Shown piece by piece: positions 51,499 through 61,926 of a stretch of DNA of 64,000 nucleotides; within the stretch, counting starts at the first letter, position 1, and each line of letters opens with the position of its first letter. The notes under the pieces were generated by a model. It searched no databases and had not been told where the DNA came from. It saw only the letters and a program-made list of their open reading frames with translations. Location of the stretch: assembly GCF_001831495.1 (NCBI RefSeq), contig NZ_CP017689.1, positions 3,100,001 to 3,164,000 of the forward strand, in the 5' to 3' direction. The position numbers and the translations under genes are program-made. Source of the DNA: Thalassotalea crassostreae. Its GTDB lineage: Bacteria > Pseudomonadota > Gammaproteobacteria > Enterobacterales > Alteromonadaceae.

Positions 51499-51615
51499 TT
51501 AGTGCGACTCCTGTGCTCTTAATTGTTTTAAAAGCTCTGAAAATTCAGTCATGTTCATTGGTTTAAATTTCACTGGTACGCCAGATTTAAATGCGTTCAA
51601 AATATTATCAGCCAT
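51499..51615 (-). CDS. Possible 38-residue small protein
   Basis: A complete short frame starts at the ATG at 51615 behind GGA and ends at TAA (51501-51499). It reads MADNILNAFKSGVPVKFK and continues PMNMTEFSELLKQLRAQESH. The composition is protein-like: an amphipathic C-terminal helix, with Lys and Gln enriched. A terminator hairpin follows. No family is recognised; the frame may be fortuitous. Confidence 0.4.
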   Translation of the reverse strand: MADNILNAFKSGVPVKFKPMNMTEFSELLKQLRAQESH

Positions 51616-51713
51616 TTTTTTTCCAATTAAGTTGTCTATATATATAACTTAACTTCTCGACTGGTTATTATCTGTCCTTATTTGTATTAATTTGTAACCC
51701 CGAATTAGAAGCA

Positions 51714-51740
51714 CAAAAAAACCAGCTAATAAGCTGGTTT
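51714..51740 (-). terminator. Terminator beyond the tRNA-Leu fragment
   Basis: AAACCAGCT (51719-51727) pairs with AGCTGGTTT (51732-51740). On the minus strand a U run follows. It is the expected terminator of the original tRNA-Leu, whose 3' part remains at 51774-51831. Confidence 0.8.
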
Positions 51741-51745
51741 AATGT

Positions 51746-51773
51746 TTTCTTACTCGTGGTGAGGAGTAAGAAA
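51746..51773. repeat. Perfect hairpin abutting the tRNA-Leu 3' end
   Basis: TTTCTTACTC (51746-51755) and GAGTAAGAAA (51764-51773) are perfect complements with an 8-nt loop, directly next to the CCA end of the tRNA fragment. It could be a processing signal of the tRNA precursor or part of the attachment site. Confidence 0.55.
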
Positions 51774-51831
51774 TGGTACCGGTGGGCGGACTCGAACCGC
51801 CACGCCGTGAGGCAACGGATTTTGAATCTGA
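51774..51831 (-). other. Genomic-island attachment site: 3' part of tRNA-Leu (anticodon CAA)
   Basis: On the minus strand the segment reads from the anticodon loop (TTCAAAA), through a variable arm GCC-TCAC-GGC and a T-arm GGCGG-TTCGAGT-CCGCC, to ACCGGT-ACCA. The anticodon stem pairs only at the two innermost positions, and D-arm and 5' acceptor are absent, so this is not a working tRNA. A fragment from anticodon loop to 3' end is the usual attB/attP identity block for tyrosine integrases. It marks the left end of the island that carries the type I restriction system. Confidence 0.8.
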
Positions 51832-51957
51832 AAACTACGGTTTAAAGCGGCATAGTACCGCCTAAAGACATAGTTTTCAAGCAAATCGAGTTTAACTAAA
51901 TCAAAGCGAATGAATACAGGTTTGCACATCATTGCACACATTTTTAAAATTTATTTC

Positions 51958-53316
51958 TCAAGTTACTGAATCAGTGACTTGTAGAACATGTGTTATCGAA
52001 TTCAAAATATCACCATCGCGCTGAATACCGACTAAACTTCCAGAATTTTTATCTATCCATAAATGATTTATTGTATTGAAACAATTTATATCGACTGGGT
52101 GCAAGGCATTAGGGTTATGGTACATGATGACGCTTTCAGACCAATCCTCCTCATAATCAGGGTCATCTACATCAGTTGTAAACTGAAGAGGTACAAGGGA
52201 CTCTGGATCAGGATGTAATTTCATACCAAAGCGCATCATTTTAATATTATCTCCGCCCAATCCGGCCAATTTCCCCATACGATTAAATTTCGTAATAGTG
52301 GCTGTATTCGTAAACAATACAGCGCTAATATTTTCAGCATTCTCTGTATTGAAGAAATTTGAAGGTATCGTTTTCCCTTGCCATGTGTGTTGTGAGATCA
52401 CTTCCTCATATGCAGTTTTCTGCCCGTCTTCTTCTCTAACTCTTGCTCTAGTCCCATATAAGTATTCAACGAGCGCGTTTCTAGACCAGGTCATTGAGCC
52501 AGGCATATGATAATCATGAATTGCGATGATTAGGGGCTTACCCTGAACATGTGGCTTTTCCCAATATTTTTTCTGAAGTTTCGAATATAAACTACTGCCG
52601 AATTTTATAGGCATATAGTCATTACACAATTCCTGCATTTCCTCATTAGTCTGAGGAGGTGGAGGATCAGGCCTATCTGGATTTCTGCTTGGGTTAACGG
52701 TAACGGCTTCTACGCAAACTTCCTTACCAAAATAAGACACTAAATAATCTGGAGCGTTGTAATCTTGATTAAATTCAAACCCAGCATCGTACAAAAATAT
52801 ATATAGGAAGAGCTCCCATAGTCGAGCGTCAAAACCATGGGTTTGAAATTCTTTAATGTAATTACCATCCACATCAACATAACTATATACAGCTTCAATG
52901 ATTAAATTACGCGCTGCTTCCATTCGTTGCTCATTGGCAAGTACTTTGAAGTATTCGTGCTGTTTATCCTGTGACACAACTGATGCCAAAATATCATGAG
53001 GTGGAGTAGTTTCATCTCCCTGTTCATATACATCATTGCCGTCGTTAACAAGAAGCGCCATCTCTTGAACAAGCTTTTGCTCCGCATCTTCTATAGTCGG
53101 GTGATTACAGGATATATTCCAAGCGCGAAAAAGCTTTCGGGCATCTCTAACCAAGATAACAAAATTATAATCTTGATCTGCTTTATCTAAAATAAGTGTG
53201 GCAAGTACTTTTTTGTTTCCAGCTTCATACCACTTTATTTCATTACTTATAACCCTGACGTGAGGCTGTCTGGCATAGCAGTATGCGTTAAACTGACTCC
53301 GTGATATTTCTCTCAT
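51958..53316 (-). CDS. Unknown protein of the type I restriction operon, possible PD-(D/E)XK nuclease-like core
   Basis: This 452-residue cytoplasmic protein has no family name known to me. Near residues 165-215 the order WELFLYIFLYDAGFEFNQDY, then APDYLVSYFGKEVCVEAVTV gives helix-E, P-D, and strand-E-x-V spacing like a restriction-endonuclease fold, though the usual Lys is replaced. A Pro-rich loop (PDRPDPPPPQT) and a C-terminal beta-rich part follow. It lies 41 nt after the YgjP-like gene as last member of the hsd operon, nearest the attachment site, so it is probably an accessory defence gene. Confidence 0.6.
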   Translation of the reverse strand: MREISRSQFNAYCYARQPHVRVISNEIKWYEAGNKKVLATLILDKADQDYNFVILVRDARKLFRAWNISCNHPTIEDAEQKLVQEMALLVNDGNDVYEQGDETTPPHDILASVVSQDKQHEYFKVLANEQRMEAARNLIIEAVYSYVDVDGNYIKEFQTHGFDARLWELFLYIFLYDAGFEFNQDYNAPDYLVSYFGKEVCVEAVTVNPSRNPDRPDPPPPQTNEEMQELCNDYMPIKFGSSLYSKLQKKYWEKPHVQGKPLIIAIHDYHMPGSMTWSRNALVEYLYGTRARVREEDGQKTAYEEVISQHTWQGKTIPSNFFNTENAENISAVLFTNTATITKFNRMGKLAGLGGDNIKMMRFGMKLHPDPESLVPLQFTTDVDDPDYEEDWSESVIMYHNPNALHPVDINCFNTINHLWIDKNSGSLVGIQRDGDILNSITHVLQVTDSVT

Positions 53317-53357
53317 TTAAATTCCTTTTGTACAACTAACAGCGTAACAGGCTTAGG

Positions 53358-54065
53358 CTACAAGCTCAGACCTGCGCCATTCTTCCTTAACCACTCTTTA
53401 CGCTCACGATAGTCAGGCATTACCTTATCCACTTCATTCCAAAAAGCATCAGAATGATTACGATGATGCATGTGGCATAGTTCATGAACAATGATGTAGT
53501 CTATAATCTTTGGTGGTGCCATTATGCACTTCCAATGAAAATTTAGAGCACCTAACTTACTACAACTAGCCCAGCGAAAGCTCATATCTTTTACTTTAAT
53601 TGATGATGCTGTGACGCCCACCTTAGGCGCATAGTATTTAACCCGCTCACTAATACGTTTTATGCCTTTATCTGAGTAATAAGCTTCAAACGCTTTTTGC
53701 GCGGCTTCAGTTCCACCTTTATCAATCAACTTTCGATTTAAACAAAAACGGCCTTCTTTGAGCTTTAATGACTCTTTCTGTTCAGCGATTAATGACAGAC
53801 GATAAGAACGACCTAGATAAAGGAATGTCTCACCATTAACCCATTCGCGTACAACAGCTGTAGCATTTAAATCACGCCACTCGGCTAAGTTTCTATAAAT
53901 CCACATGCGCTTACTTTCAACAACTGCATCAACTTGCTGGGGAGTGTAATTATTAGGTGGACGAACAGCGACAACGCCATTACGCTCAATAACAATATCA
54001 GTAGTTTTTCTGTCTGCACCAGGCATTAATTGATAATCAATATCTCGAACTCTTCTAGCGTTCAT
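53358..54065 (-). CDS. YgjP-like metallopeptidase domain protein (DUF45)
   Basis: This 235-residue protein has the zinc protease motif HELCHMHHRNHSDAFWNEVDKVMPDY near residues 192-217, i.e. HExxH with a distal His, typical of YgjP/SprT-like DUF45 proteins. The upstream region has TVIRE-like strands and FRWASCSKLGALNFHWKCIMAP, also characteristic. Such genes commonly follow hsdR in type I restriction operons, but their role is unknown. Its start overlaps hsdR by 4 nt. Confidence 0.88.
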   Translation of the reverse strand: MNARRVRDIDYQLMPGADRKTTDIVIERNGVVAVRPPNNYTPQQVDAVVESKRMWIYRNLAEWRDLNATAVVREWVNGETFLYLGRSYRLSLIAEQKESLKLKEGRFCLNRKLIDKGGTEAAQKAFEAYYSDKGIKRISERVKYYAPKVGVTASSIKVKDMSFRWASCSKLGALNFHWKCIMAPPKIIDYIIVHELCHMHHRNHSDAFWNEVDKVMPDYRERKEWLRKNGAGLSL

Positions 54066-57000
54066 AATTCATTACCTCCATTGGGACCTTTAATTAAAGC
54101 ATCATGTCTATTCTTGGCCAACTTCATGATCTCAATAGCAACCCGTTCTCGATTGTGTTTAAGCTCTTGAATACCCGTTAGCGTTAATGCTGTTTTTATT
54201 TCACTACGTGTTTTCTTTTGTTTATTGGGATTGTTCCAAAAGTCGATGCTACCAATGCTTGTTTGCAATGTATCAACAATAGCCTCCATCAATACTTTCA
54301 TTTTAGCTTTAGAGTCAGAAGGCACCTTGCCACCTTCAAAGGCTTCATTGGCAATATGCTCATAAAAGGTAGTTGCTTCTTTGCTCATACCTTCTTCGCC
54401 TTGCTTACGACCTTCCATAGCCTCAGTGCGCAACTTCTCAAGCTCTTCAGCAAGCTTTTCCCACTGATCTTGATATTGGTCTATCAAGTTCTCAACTTTC
54501 TCCGAAAGACTCTTATAAAAGCCAGGGTCTTCTTCATGATGAATAGTACAGTGCTTACGAATAGCATGTTCCATCTCACTAGCTTTAGCTTCAGCATTGC
54601 CCCCAGAGTTTTTATTAAGGTTTTCAATAAAGCTTTCAGAAAACAACTCAACAGGATCAACCTTTGGGTTAATGCCTAAGTTCACTAAATGCTCATTGAT
54701 TAGGTCTTTTACCTTAGCACCTGCATCACCTAAATTAAGGCTAGTATCTTTATAACGCTCTTTAGTTACACGCAATATGTAACCTAAACGTTTAGCTGGG
54801 ACACGATATTTATGCGCAACTTGGTGAGGTAAAATAATGTCTAAACTCATTAAGAATTTTTTCAAATAAACATCGAAATCAGCACGTATTTTTTCGTCTT
54901 TAAGTAATTTAACAGCTTCATGAACTACCGCAGCATCAGCTTCAATATTGGGTAATTCGCCTTCAATAAACTCACGTACTTCTTGTACTTTATGCTGAGC
55001 AAATAATTGTAAAATGCGTTGGTATCTCTCTTCCAAAACAGGCATTTCAGAAGTAATACTTTTTAAACTATCTGTCAGCTCCTGTTGCTCATCTGCCGCA
55101 GCATACAATGTTAAAGCATCGGTTAGGTTTTCTGTTAAACCTATGTAGTCAACAACATAGCCTCGACTCTTTCCTTTCTTAACTCGGTTTGTACGAGCTA
55201 TTGCTTGCAGCAATGTATGTTCACTGAGTTTTTTGTCGATATACATCACTTGTTCGATAGGAGCATCGAAACCCGTAAGCAACATGTCACAAACTATTAA
55301 GAATGCTATCCCTGTATTAGCTTTATCAGGGTCTTTCATATCAAACGATTTACAAAAGTTATCTACAGCATTCCATTCGCGTGCTTGTTTTCTAGCACTC
55401 GTTATATAAGCGGCCTCATTAGTACCGTCACCAGAAATAACAACAGCGGCCTTTAAAAATTCAACTCGTTTAATTTGTTCAAGGTCTGGTGTAGTTTCAG
55501 CTTTTAATTTCTCAACATGTGCTTTTAATGCTGCATGAATTGCTTCTTGATATCGAATAGCCGCTAGCTTTGAAAAACATACGACTTGTGCTTTAAATTG
55601 ATTAGGATAAATATGCTCTAAGTAATGTTTAACTATATCCTTAGCAATAGCATTTATTCGGTTTTCGGCTTCCTGAATATCACCCGTTGCACCATACTTT
55701 TTCTTAATGGCTAATAACTCTTCATCAGTACGATCTTTAAACAGGTTTTCAAAACGTGTTTCAAAGCCGTGCTTATCATTTAAAGCATCATCAGAGGTAC
55801 GGCCTTCATATAAAATTTGCAAAGTTGTGCCATCTTTAACTGCATCCATTAACTTATATTCATCAATGTATGAGCCAAAGCGTTTATGGGTTTTCTTTGA
55901 ACCATGGCGCTCTGTGATTAGCGGCGTACCGGTAAACGCAATACGGGCGGCGTTAGGAAAGGCTTCAAATATATTATCGCCTAGATCTGAACCTTGAGTA
56001 CGATGAGCCTCATCAATCATTAAAACAATACGCGATGAATTATTTACAACACCAAATGATTGTTTCGTGGGTATTGCTTGATACGTGCCTAAAGCCTCTG
56101 CCACAGAATTAGGCAAGGTTTCATCTCGCAACTGAAATTTGTGTACCATTACCATATTAATGTCAGAACTATCAGTTGAAAGGTGCTCGCGTAATGTTTT
56201 ATTACTGTCTATGGTATTTACACGACCACCAATAATCGTTGCGGTAACCGCTAACTGATCTTCAAGATCTACTCGGTCATTTATGAGTAATATTTTATAA
56301 TCGTTTAAGTCACGTGAAGCTCGAAGCATACGAGCAACAAATACCATAGTTAAGCTTTTACCTGAACCTTGGGTATGCCAAACAACGCCACTTTTATCTT
56401 CAACTGTTTTACCATCCCGCAAACGACCAATAATTTTGTTAGCAGCTCTAAATTGCTGATAACGACAAACCACTTTAATACGTGGACCACCGTCAGTATC
56501 CATAAACACTGAACAAGTTCTTAGCATGTTCAGCAGGTTCGTTTTGTTGAGCATGCTATTAATAAGCTGTTGTTGCTGATTCCATCCCTCAGCAACTTCG
56601 TCTTTTTGTGGCCATTGAGCTTTCCACGGGTAGTAATGTTCATCACCTGATGTGATAGTGCCGTAGTCAGCTTCGACACCGCTAGTGCGTATAAGCATCA
56701 TTGAAGTGTGAAATAACTTGGGTTCACCTTCTTTTAAACCATGTTCATGTGTCGCTTTACGCTTATTCATATAGCGCTGAAGCTGTTCAAAGGCTTCTGC
56801 CATAGGGTTGGCGCAAGTTGGTCCACCTTTTTTGCATTCAACCACAATTAGTGGAATGCCATTAACAAACAAAACGATATCAGGAATGATGAATTGTTTT
56901 ACACAACCAGGGGTATCAATACGAAATTGATTAATTGCATGAAAGGTGTTTTTTTCAGGGTTAATAAAATCAATCAACTTAACTATCGGATCTTGTTCGC

Positions 57001-57328
57001 CCGTCACCTCATTAACATCTACCTGAGATTTAAAGAGCAATTTTTGAATCGCTTCATTCGCTTCAAGTAAAGTTCTATTTGGTTGGCGAGATATCTGATC
57101 TTGTAGGTCTTGTATCTGTTTATCGGTTAACCAAGATTTGCCTGAACTGGTTGTATTAATGGTTGAAACTGCTTTAGAAAAGACGTCAGGTAATAACCAT
57201 TGACGAAAGTTATAGCGCAAGCTTTTCTTTGGGTCTTGAGGTATACCTTCGCCTTGATCTATACTCGTCCAATCAAGCTCAGCTAATTGCTGAAGGAATG
57301 GCTGCTCAACTTCCGTATATTCAGACAT
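54062..57328 (-). CDS. hsdR: Type I restriction enzyme subunit R
   Basis: This 1088-residue motor and nuclease subunit is of full length. The N-terminal nuclease core has PDIVLFVNGIPLIVVECKK near residue 150. The SF2 translocase follows with Walker A VVWHTQGSGKSLTMVF near 310, the DEAH box LMIDEAHRTQ near 440, FTGTPL, and the later motif LLTGFDAPIEQVMYIDK and QAIARTNRV. The C-terminal helical part binds the methylase complex. It overlaps hsdS by 8 nt and the metallopeptidase gene by 4 nt. No inactivating change is seen. Confidence 0.95.
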   Translation of the reverse strand: MSEYTEVEQPFLQQLAELDWTSIDQGEGIPQDPKKSLRYNFRQWLLPDVFSKAVSTINTTSSGKSWLTDKQIQDLQDQISRQPNRTLLEANEAIQKLLFKSQVDVNEVTGEQDPIVKLIDFINPEKNTFHAINQFRIDTPGCVKQFIIPDIVLFVNGIPLIVVECKKGGPTCANPMAEAFEQLQRYMNKRKATHEHGLKEGEPKLFHTSMMLIRTSGVEADYGTITSGDEHYYPWKAQWPQKDEVAEGWNQQQQLINSMLNKTNLLNMLRTCSVFMDTDGGPRIKVVCRYQQFRAANKIIGRLRDGKTVEDKSGVVWHTQGSGKSLTMVFVARMLRASRDLNDYKILLINDRVDLEDQLAVTATIIGGRVNTIDSNKTLREHLSTDSSDINMVMVHKFQLRDETLPNSVAEALGTYQAIPTKQSFGVVNNSSRIVLMIDEAHRTQGSDLGDNIFEAFPNAARIAFTGTPLITERHGSKKTHKRFGSYIDEYKLMDAVKDGTTLQILYEGRTSDDALNDKHGFETRFENLFKDRTDEELLAIKKKYGATGDIQEAENRINAIAKDIVKHYLEHIYPNQFKAQVVCFSKLAAIRYQEAIHAALKAHVEKLKAETTPDLEQIKRVEFLKAAVVISGDGTNEAAYITSARKQAREWNAVDNFCKSFDMKDPDKANTGIAFLIVCDMLLTGFDAPIEQVMYIDKKLSEHTLLQAIARTNRVKKGKSRGYVVDYIGLTENLTDALTLYAAADEQQELTDSLKSITSEMPVLEERYQRILQLFAQHKVQEVREFIEGELPNIEADAAVVHEAVKLLKDEKIRADFDVYLKKFLMSLDIILPHQVAHKYRVPAKRLGYILRVTKERYKDTSLNLGDAGAKVKDLINEHLVNLGINPKVDPVELFSESFIENLNKNSGGNAEAKASEMEHAIRKHCTIHHEEDPGFYKSLSEKVENLIDQYQDQWEKLAEELEKLRTEAMEGRKQGEEGMSKEATTFYEHIANEAFEGGKVPSDSKAKMKVLMEAIVDTLQTSIGSIDFWNNPNKQKKTRSEIKTALTLTGIQELKHNRERVAIEIMKLAKNRHDALIKGPNGGNEL

Positions 57329-58601
57329 TACTTATCTCTTCATAAGGAAAAAGTTCACTCATAAGTCCAATTTTAATTTTCCTGAATTTTACAAGCTTTT
57401 CTTCTTCAATGTGAATTATCCTGGTTATCGAATCGATTCTACTCTCTATCAATTTTTGTTCTTCAGTGGATGGAATGTATATTGGTACTTCTTTTAACCT
57501 GTTTATTGAGAGTTCCATCCTTGTAGAGCCAACTACTATTTTCATTAACTCTTTTTGCATATATTCACTTTGAATTAAATACTTCAAAAATTTACTTCGA
57601 ACACCTTCAATAGGCCTTATTTTAGCAACATCTCTACTGACGTTTCCTACAAAGCCTTTTGGGGCAACGTCAACTCGCCCAACTGTAGCTTTAACTGAAA
57701 GTAAAACATCCCCTTCTTTTATTCGGCTCCTCACATATTTTTTTTCAATCGAGTGAGATGAACGATGTAATTTATCGTAATTTCCTTTCAAGTTATGTAT
57801 TGCGATAATCGGAACGCCACCCCAGTCATGAGCACCAGGCTGAACTAAGCCGTAACAAATAGGATGATTATCCTGAGTAATATCACCAAGAGTCGTTTTA
57901 TGCCAACATTTTGGCAGCCATGTAAATGACGTTTTTTGATAAAGATCTGGGGCAACTTTAATATCTGGTCGTAATTTCAAAGAAGAATCTATTCCTCTTG
58001 AAAGTAAATCTTGCATTATTCCTGTTTGAATATTTTGATATTTAATTATCAATGATTGAGTTGATTTTATTTGTTTGTCGATTTGCTCAATGAATGTACC
58101 AAACTTTTCATGTTGATCTATTGGAGGGAGTTCAACTTCGGTATTTAGCAATACCTGATTTGTAAAATTAAGTTGAGACTCAGCCATTCCTGTTGTCAGA
58201 GAATCAATATATCTCTGGACTTTCTCAGAAGAAAGTGCAGCCGCTAACACTCTATAATCAACAAGTCTCTGATCAGGACGAAGTCCTATCATTTTACCAC
58301 TTACCATTAAATGTGGCGGAGTTTCGTCTACATAAACGACAACCCCCACACGGCTTCTTGGTCCTGCCTTTGTGATTAATACATCTTTATCCTTAACTTG
58401 GATCGATTTATCGTTCCAAAAAATTTTAGGAGGTACTTTATGAGCGTTAGGATTCCATCCATTCCAAACAACAGCAGTAGTTTTAAGAAGTCCCCATTCA
58501 CTATGACTTGCCATCTGTCTTTCTTCACAAGTAGGACTTGGCCCTGACATATGGTGTGATATCAAATCTTTAACTTTACGCTTAGTCCAACCTTTATTCA
58601 T
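57321..58601 (-). CDS. hsdS: Type I restriction enzyme specificity subunit S
   Basis: This 426-residue subunit has two target-recognition domains (about residues 5-150 and 225-375), each followed by a conserved helical region ([25 protein letters not shown] near 170, and [26 protein letters not shown] near the end). These set the bipartite DNA target, which cannot be read from sequence. The first TRD starts with [21 protein letters not shown]. It overlaps hsdM and hsdR by 8 nt each. Confidence 0.93.
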   Translation of the reverse strand: MNKGWTKRKVKDLISHHMSGPSPTCEERQMASHSEWGLLKTTAVVWNGWNPNAHKVPPKIFWNDKSIQVKDKDVLITKAGPRSRVGVVVYVDETPPHLMVSGKMIGLRPDQRLVDYRVLAAALSSEKVQRYIDSLTTGMAESQLNFTNQVLLNTEVELPPIDQHEKFGTFIEQIDKQIKSTQSLIIKYQNIQTGIMQDLLSRGIDSSLKLRPDIKVAPDLYQKTSFTWLPKCWHKTTLGDITQDNHPICYGLVQPGAHDWGGVPIIAIHNLKGNYDKLHRSSHSIEKKYVRSRIKEGDVLLSVKATVGRVDVAPKGFVGNVSRDVAKIRPIEGVRSKFLKYLIQSEYMQKELMKIVVGSTRMELSINRLKEVPIYIPSTEEQKLIESRIDSITRIIHIEEEKLVKFRKIKIGLMSELFPYEEISNV

Positions 58602-61329
58602 AACCTAACTCCGTTAAGAATGCTTGCAGTTGCTCCGTTGCTAAATCACGTTCATCCTCAATGAACTTTGCTGTTAAAGCATATTTTGACCACAAATTTT
58701 CAATAGCTTGTACACATGCGCGTTGGTCAGCTAAAAAGTATTTTTTGTATGTATTTATTAAAGTGTTTTCTAACCGATTAATGATTACAATACGAGCTTC
58801 GTCATCAGAAATTTTTCTTCGAGCACTTTCAACCAAGTCATCGCGTTTTTCTTCAATTTTTTTAATACTCGCGTTAATGCTTTTTACTTCATCTTCTAGC
58901 AATTTTTGACGTGAAAGAGTCAAATCAATTACCTGACTTCGCTCAAGGGCTAGTTTCCCTTGTTTTATACATTCCAGTATAGGATTCAAATATTCTGATT
59001 CAAACTGTATTTGGGTCGCTAAATTAACAATGCGATGGCCATTTTCAAACTGAGGATCTTTTTGTCCAAGTCCTTCTACACAATAAAAAGCTTTTTTGGC
59101 CCCTTGAGGCAAAGAATTGGCTGTTTGAATTTCGATAAAGGTATTTGTAATTAACGCTTTTAACCTTTTAAGGTGGATTTTCCATTCTGCATTTAATTCC
59201 TTTAATTCTGCCTTCATAGCTTTTACTTCATCAGAAGGCATAACGCCTGTATCTTCTGAATCCTCAAAGTCTTCTTCGTTTGCAGCTGAAAAAAGGGTTT
59301 GTAATTCAGCTAGTCGTTTTTGAGATTGTTCAAGCTCTTTCAATACCTCCGGAAATTGACTCTGTAATATATCTTGCTCTGGAATCAATTCTGAGCCCCA
59401 ACCACTTGCTGCGATAGATTTAAAATCAGCTTTGAGTCCATCAACATAATTGGCAAAAGCACCCCGTACTTGTGATGAGGTTAATAAATCTTGGTCTGCT
59501 AATTCTTTTTCAATACTGGCAAGCAACTGGCTGCGCATAACATAAACATTGTTACCATGCCTGTCGTTTTGGTTTTCAGGATCAGGGGCCAATGCTTCAA
59601 CGATGGGTAAATTGGATTTCCACCATAATTTAATTTGTTGAATTAATTGTTCATGCCGTGAGATGACACTTTGGTGAGTTGTTACGAAGCCAGTGATGCT
59701 ACTCTTGTCTGCAATAACTGGCGCTAAATCGACATACATGTCATCTCTCGGTATAAATGCATCATCACGTATTTGTGGATAATTCATCCAATAGTGTTCT
59801 AAGTTATTAATCTCCGTAATTGGAATACCTCCACTCAAATGAGCACTTACATCATGTGGTTCAGGTGCAGGAGCATTATCTACGTAACGGCGAATATTAC
59901 AGTTATAGTCTTCTTGAGCAATCTCAGTATGAGGTACAAGTCGCGCGTAAGCATGGATATTACTATTTGAACGATAAGCATGGATGATTTTATCAATATC
60001 TTCAGGTCGCAAATGATTCTGTGCTTTTCCTTCTCGAAATTCGCGGTCTGCATTAATAAATAAAATATGATCACGACTCGCGGCTCCCGCTTTATTCATA
60101 ACTAAAATACATGCAGGAATACCAGTACCATAAAATAAGTTACCAGGTAATCCAATAATTGCTTCTAAATAGCCATTAGTAATAAAATGCTTGCGAGCAT
60201 CGCGCTCTTCAGCACCTCTGAATAACACGCCATGTGGCATAACTGTTGCTAATCGCCCATCATGCTTGAGTACAGAAAGCATATGCTGAACAAACATTAA
60301 GTCTGCCTTTTTTCCCTTTTCAGGTAACCAAACATTGAAGCGTCCAGGATTTTCTATATCTTTCTTAATATAATTTTGACTAAACGGTGGATTGGCTACG
60401 ACGCGATGAAATCGTTTTAATTCATTATCTTCGTCAAAGTGTTGCGGCTTCCTTAATGTATCTTCCTGACGAATATCTGCATGTGAAATTCCATGTAATA
60501 GCATGTTCATTTTGCAAATTGACCAAGTCGTTCCAATTTTCTCTTGCCCGTATAGTTCTAATTCTTCAGAGTCTGAACCGTTTTCTCGTAAGTAATCTCG
60601 CATTTGAATCAGCATACCACCAGAACCAACTGTAGGATCGTAAACTCTCATTCCTTCTTGGGGGTCACATATTTCAACGCAAAGACGAACAACCTCAGCT
60701 GGAGTGTAGAATTCACCTGCTTTTTTTCCTGCGGAATCAGCGAAGTGCTTTATCAACCATTCATAAGCAGCACCAAGCAAATCAGGGAATTCAAAATCTT
60801 CATCTTTAAGTGGGATTTTTTCAAAGTTCTGTACAAAATCGGCAAGAGTGTCGTCGTCTAATGTTCGAGAACCAATCTTACGGTTAAAATTAATACCTTT
60901 AAGTACATCTTGCAGTGCTTCTATGTTTGCATCCTCAATTGCTTCTAAGGCTTTGTTTAATGTAGTACCTACATTCTCTTTAGTATGTTTTAAAGCGGGG
61001 CGATGTTCGATGATACTGATACCATCTTTGGTGACTTCTTCGTCCCAACCTTCATTCCAACGTGCTCGTGGTGGAACAAAGAAATACTTGCCTGCGTAAT
61101 TATCTGGGTCATTGAGTTCAATCTCAATATCATCACCAGACATCCCTTGTGCTTCTTTTTCTGCTTTTATTTCAGCTCTTCGTTGATCGAATAAATCGCT
61201 TGCCCGTTTTAGAAAAAGCATACCAAAAATATATTCTTTATATTCAGTGGCGTCCATACTTCCACGTAGATCGTCACATGCTGTAAGGAGAAGATTTTCA
61301 AGACGCGATAGGGTAAGTTTTAATTTCAT
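58594..61329 (-). CDS. hsdM: Type I restriction enzyme methylase subunit M
   Basis: This 911-residue N6-adenine methyltransferase starts with the HsdM helical domain ([36 protein letters not shown]), then SAM motif [12 protein letters not shown] near residue 250 and the catalytic motif [12 protein letters not shown] near 340. It is longer than usual: after about residue 590 there is a coiled-coil-rich extension of some 300 residues. I start at the ATG at 61329, since the longer frame would run into the preceding HTH gene. Only 10 nt separate it from that gene. Confidence 0.93.
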   Translation of the reverse strand: MKLKLTLSRLENLLLTACDDLRGSMDATEYKEYIFGMLFLKRASDLFDQRRAEIKAEKEAQGMSGDDIEIELNDPDNYAGKYFFVPPRARWNEGWDEEVTKDGISIIEHRPALKHTKENVGTTLNKALEAIEDANIEALQDVLKGINFNRKIGSRTLDDDTLADFVQNFEKIPLKDEDFEFPDLLGAAYEWLIKHFADSAGKKAGEFYTPAEVVRLCVEICDPQEGMRVYDPTVGSGGMLIQMRDYLRENGSDSEELELYGQEKIGTTWSICKMNMLLHGISHADIRQEDTLRKPQHFDEDNELKRFHRVVANPPFSQNYIKKDIENPGRFNVWLPEKGKKADLMFVQHMLSVLKHDGRLATVMPHGVLFRGAEERDARKHFITNGYLEAIIGLPGNLFYGTGIPACILVMNKAGAASRDHILFINADREFREGKAQNHLRPEDIDKIIHAYRSNSNIHAYARLVPHTEIAQEDYNCNIRRYVDNAPAPEPHDVSAHLSGGIPITEINNLEHYWMNYPQIRDDAFIPRDDMYVDLAPVIADKSSITGFVTTHQSVISRHEQLIQQIKLWWKSNLPIVEALAPDPENQNDRHGNNVYVMRSQLLASIEKELADQDLLTSSQVRGAFANYVDGLKADFKSIAASGWGSELIPEQDILQSQFPEVLKELEQSQKRLAELQTLFSAANEEDFEDSEDTGVMPSDEVKAMKAELKELNAEWKIHLKRLKALITNTFIEIQTANSLPQGAKKAFYCVEGLGQKDPQFENGHRIVNLATQIQFESEYLNPILECIKQGKLALERSQVIDLTLSRQKLLEDEVKSINASIKKIEEKRDDLVESARRKISDDEARIVIINRLENTLINTYKKYFLADQRACVQAIENLWSKYALTAKFIEDERDLATEQLQAFLTELGYE

Positions 61330-61339
61330 TTGACAGTCT

Positions 61340-61516
61340 CTAGTTATTGTTCTTTTGAGCTTCAATCCAAGCCTCAAGGTCTTCGCGTTTGAAACGCCAT
61401 GCACCACCAACTTTAAAGCCTGGCAGTTTGCCTTCAGCGACTAAACGGTACGCCGTTTTTTCAGTTAACTTTAAATACTCCGCAACTTCTTGGAGCGTCT
61501 GAATTTGATCGGTCAT
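61340..61516 (-). CDS. Excisionase-like helix-turn-helix protein leading the hsd operon
   Basis: This 58-residue protein is an HTH_17 (AlpA/excisionase) single domain: [19 protein letters not shown], then [18 protein letters not shown] and LEAWIEA. The first block is the DNA-binding helix-turn-helix, and the G-x-W-R-F wing is typical. It lies 10 nt before hsdM, so it is the first gene of the operon and may be its regulator. Such proteins also act as recombination directionality factors of integrative elements, which would fit the island; sequence alone does not choose between these roles. Confidence 0.88.
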   Translation of the reverse strand: MTDQIQTLQEVAEYLKLTEKTAYRLVAEGKLPGFKVGGAWRFKREDLEAWIEAQKNNN

Positions 61517-61926
61517 GAGATAAGCTCTAAATATGATTAAATAGAGCTTATGAGAAAATTAGGGAGTAAACAAGAATATTGCACTTTTATTTACACATAT
61601 GCATTCAATTACCCAATAATAGCTGAAAGCTACGTCGGATTGTTTGTCCGTCGCCCTTCGAAAGTTCAACTAATCCAACTCCAAACTAACAACAGTCCAT
61701 ATTATTGATGCAATTTATTCATCATTAGTAAGACATTAAACAAGTTCGTTTAATGTCTATTGCAGTAATGCTGGTTGTTAATCGTAGTTTTATAGAAACG
61801 AGCATTAAATTTGATATATATTCAAACTTGACTAAGCTTCACTGTATAAATTTCAACCATAACTAACCGAAAGTCTAAAAATACGTAGTATTTGGATTAA
61901 GATTGTTTTCAATAAGGAATTAGAAA
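61517..61926. other. Divergent intergenic region with an operator-like palindrome
   Basis: No gene is seen here. The region separates the hsd operon (minus) from the secreted-protein genes (plus). AGACATTAAAC (61731-61741) and GTTTAATGTCT (61748-61758) form a perfect 11-bp inverted repeat with a 6-nt centre, a likely binding site for a dimeric regulator or a strong hairpin. GGAATTAG at about 61916 is the ribosome site of the next gene. Confidence 0.5.

Noticed and set aside
51750..51941. Minus-strand frame of 63 codons ending in HGVAVRVRPPVPF
   Set aside because: Its C-terminal half is the translated tRNA-Leu fragment, and the rest has no ribosome site or family.
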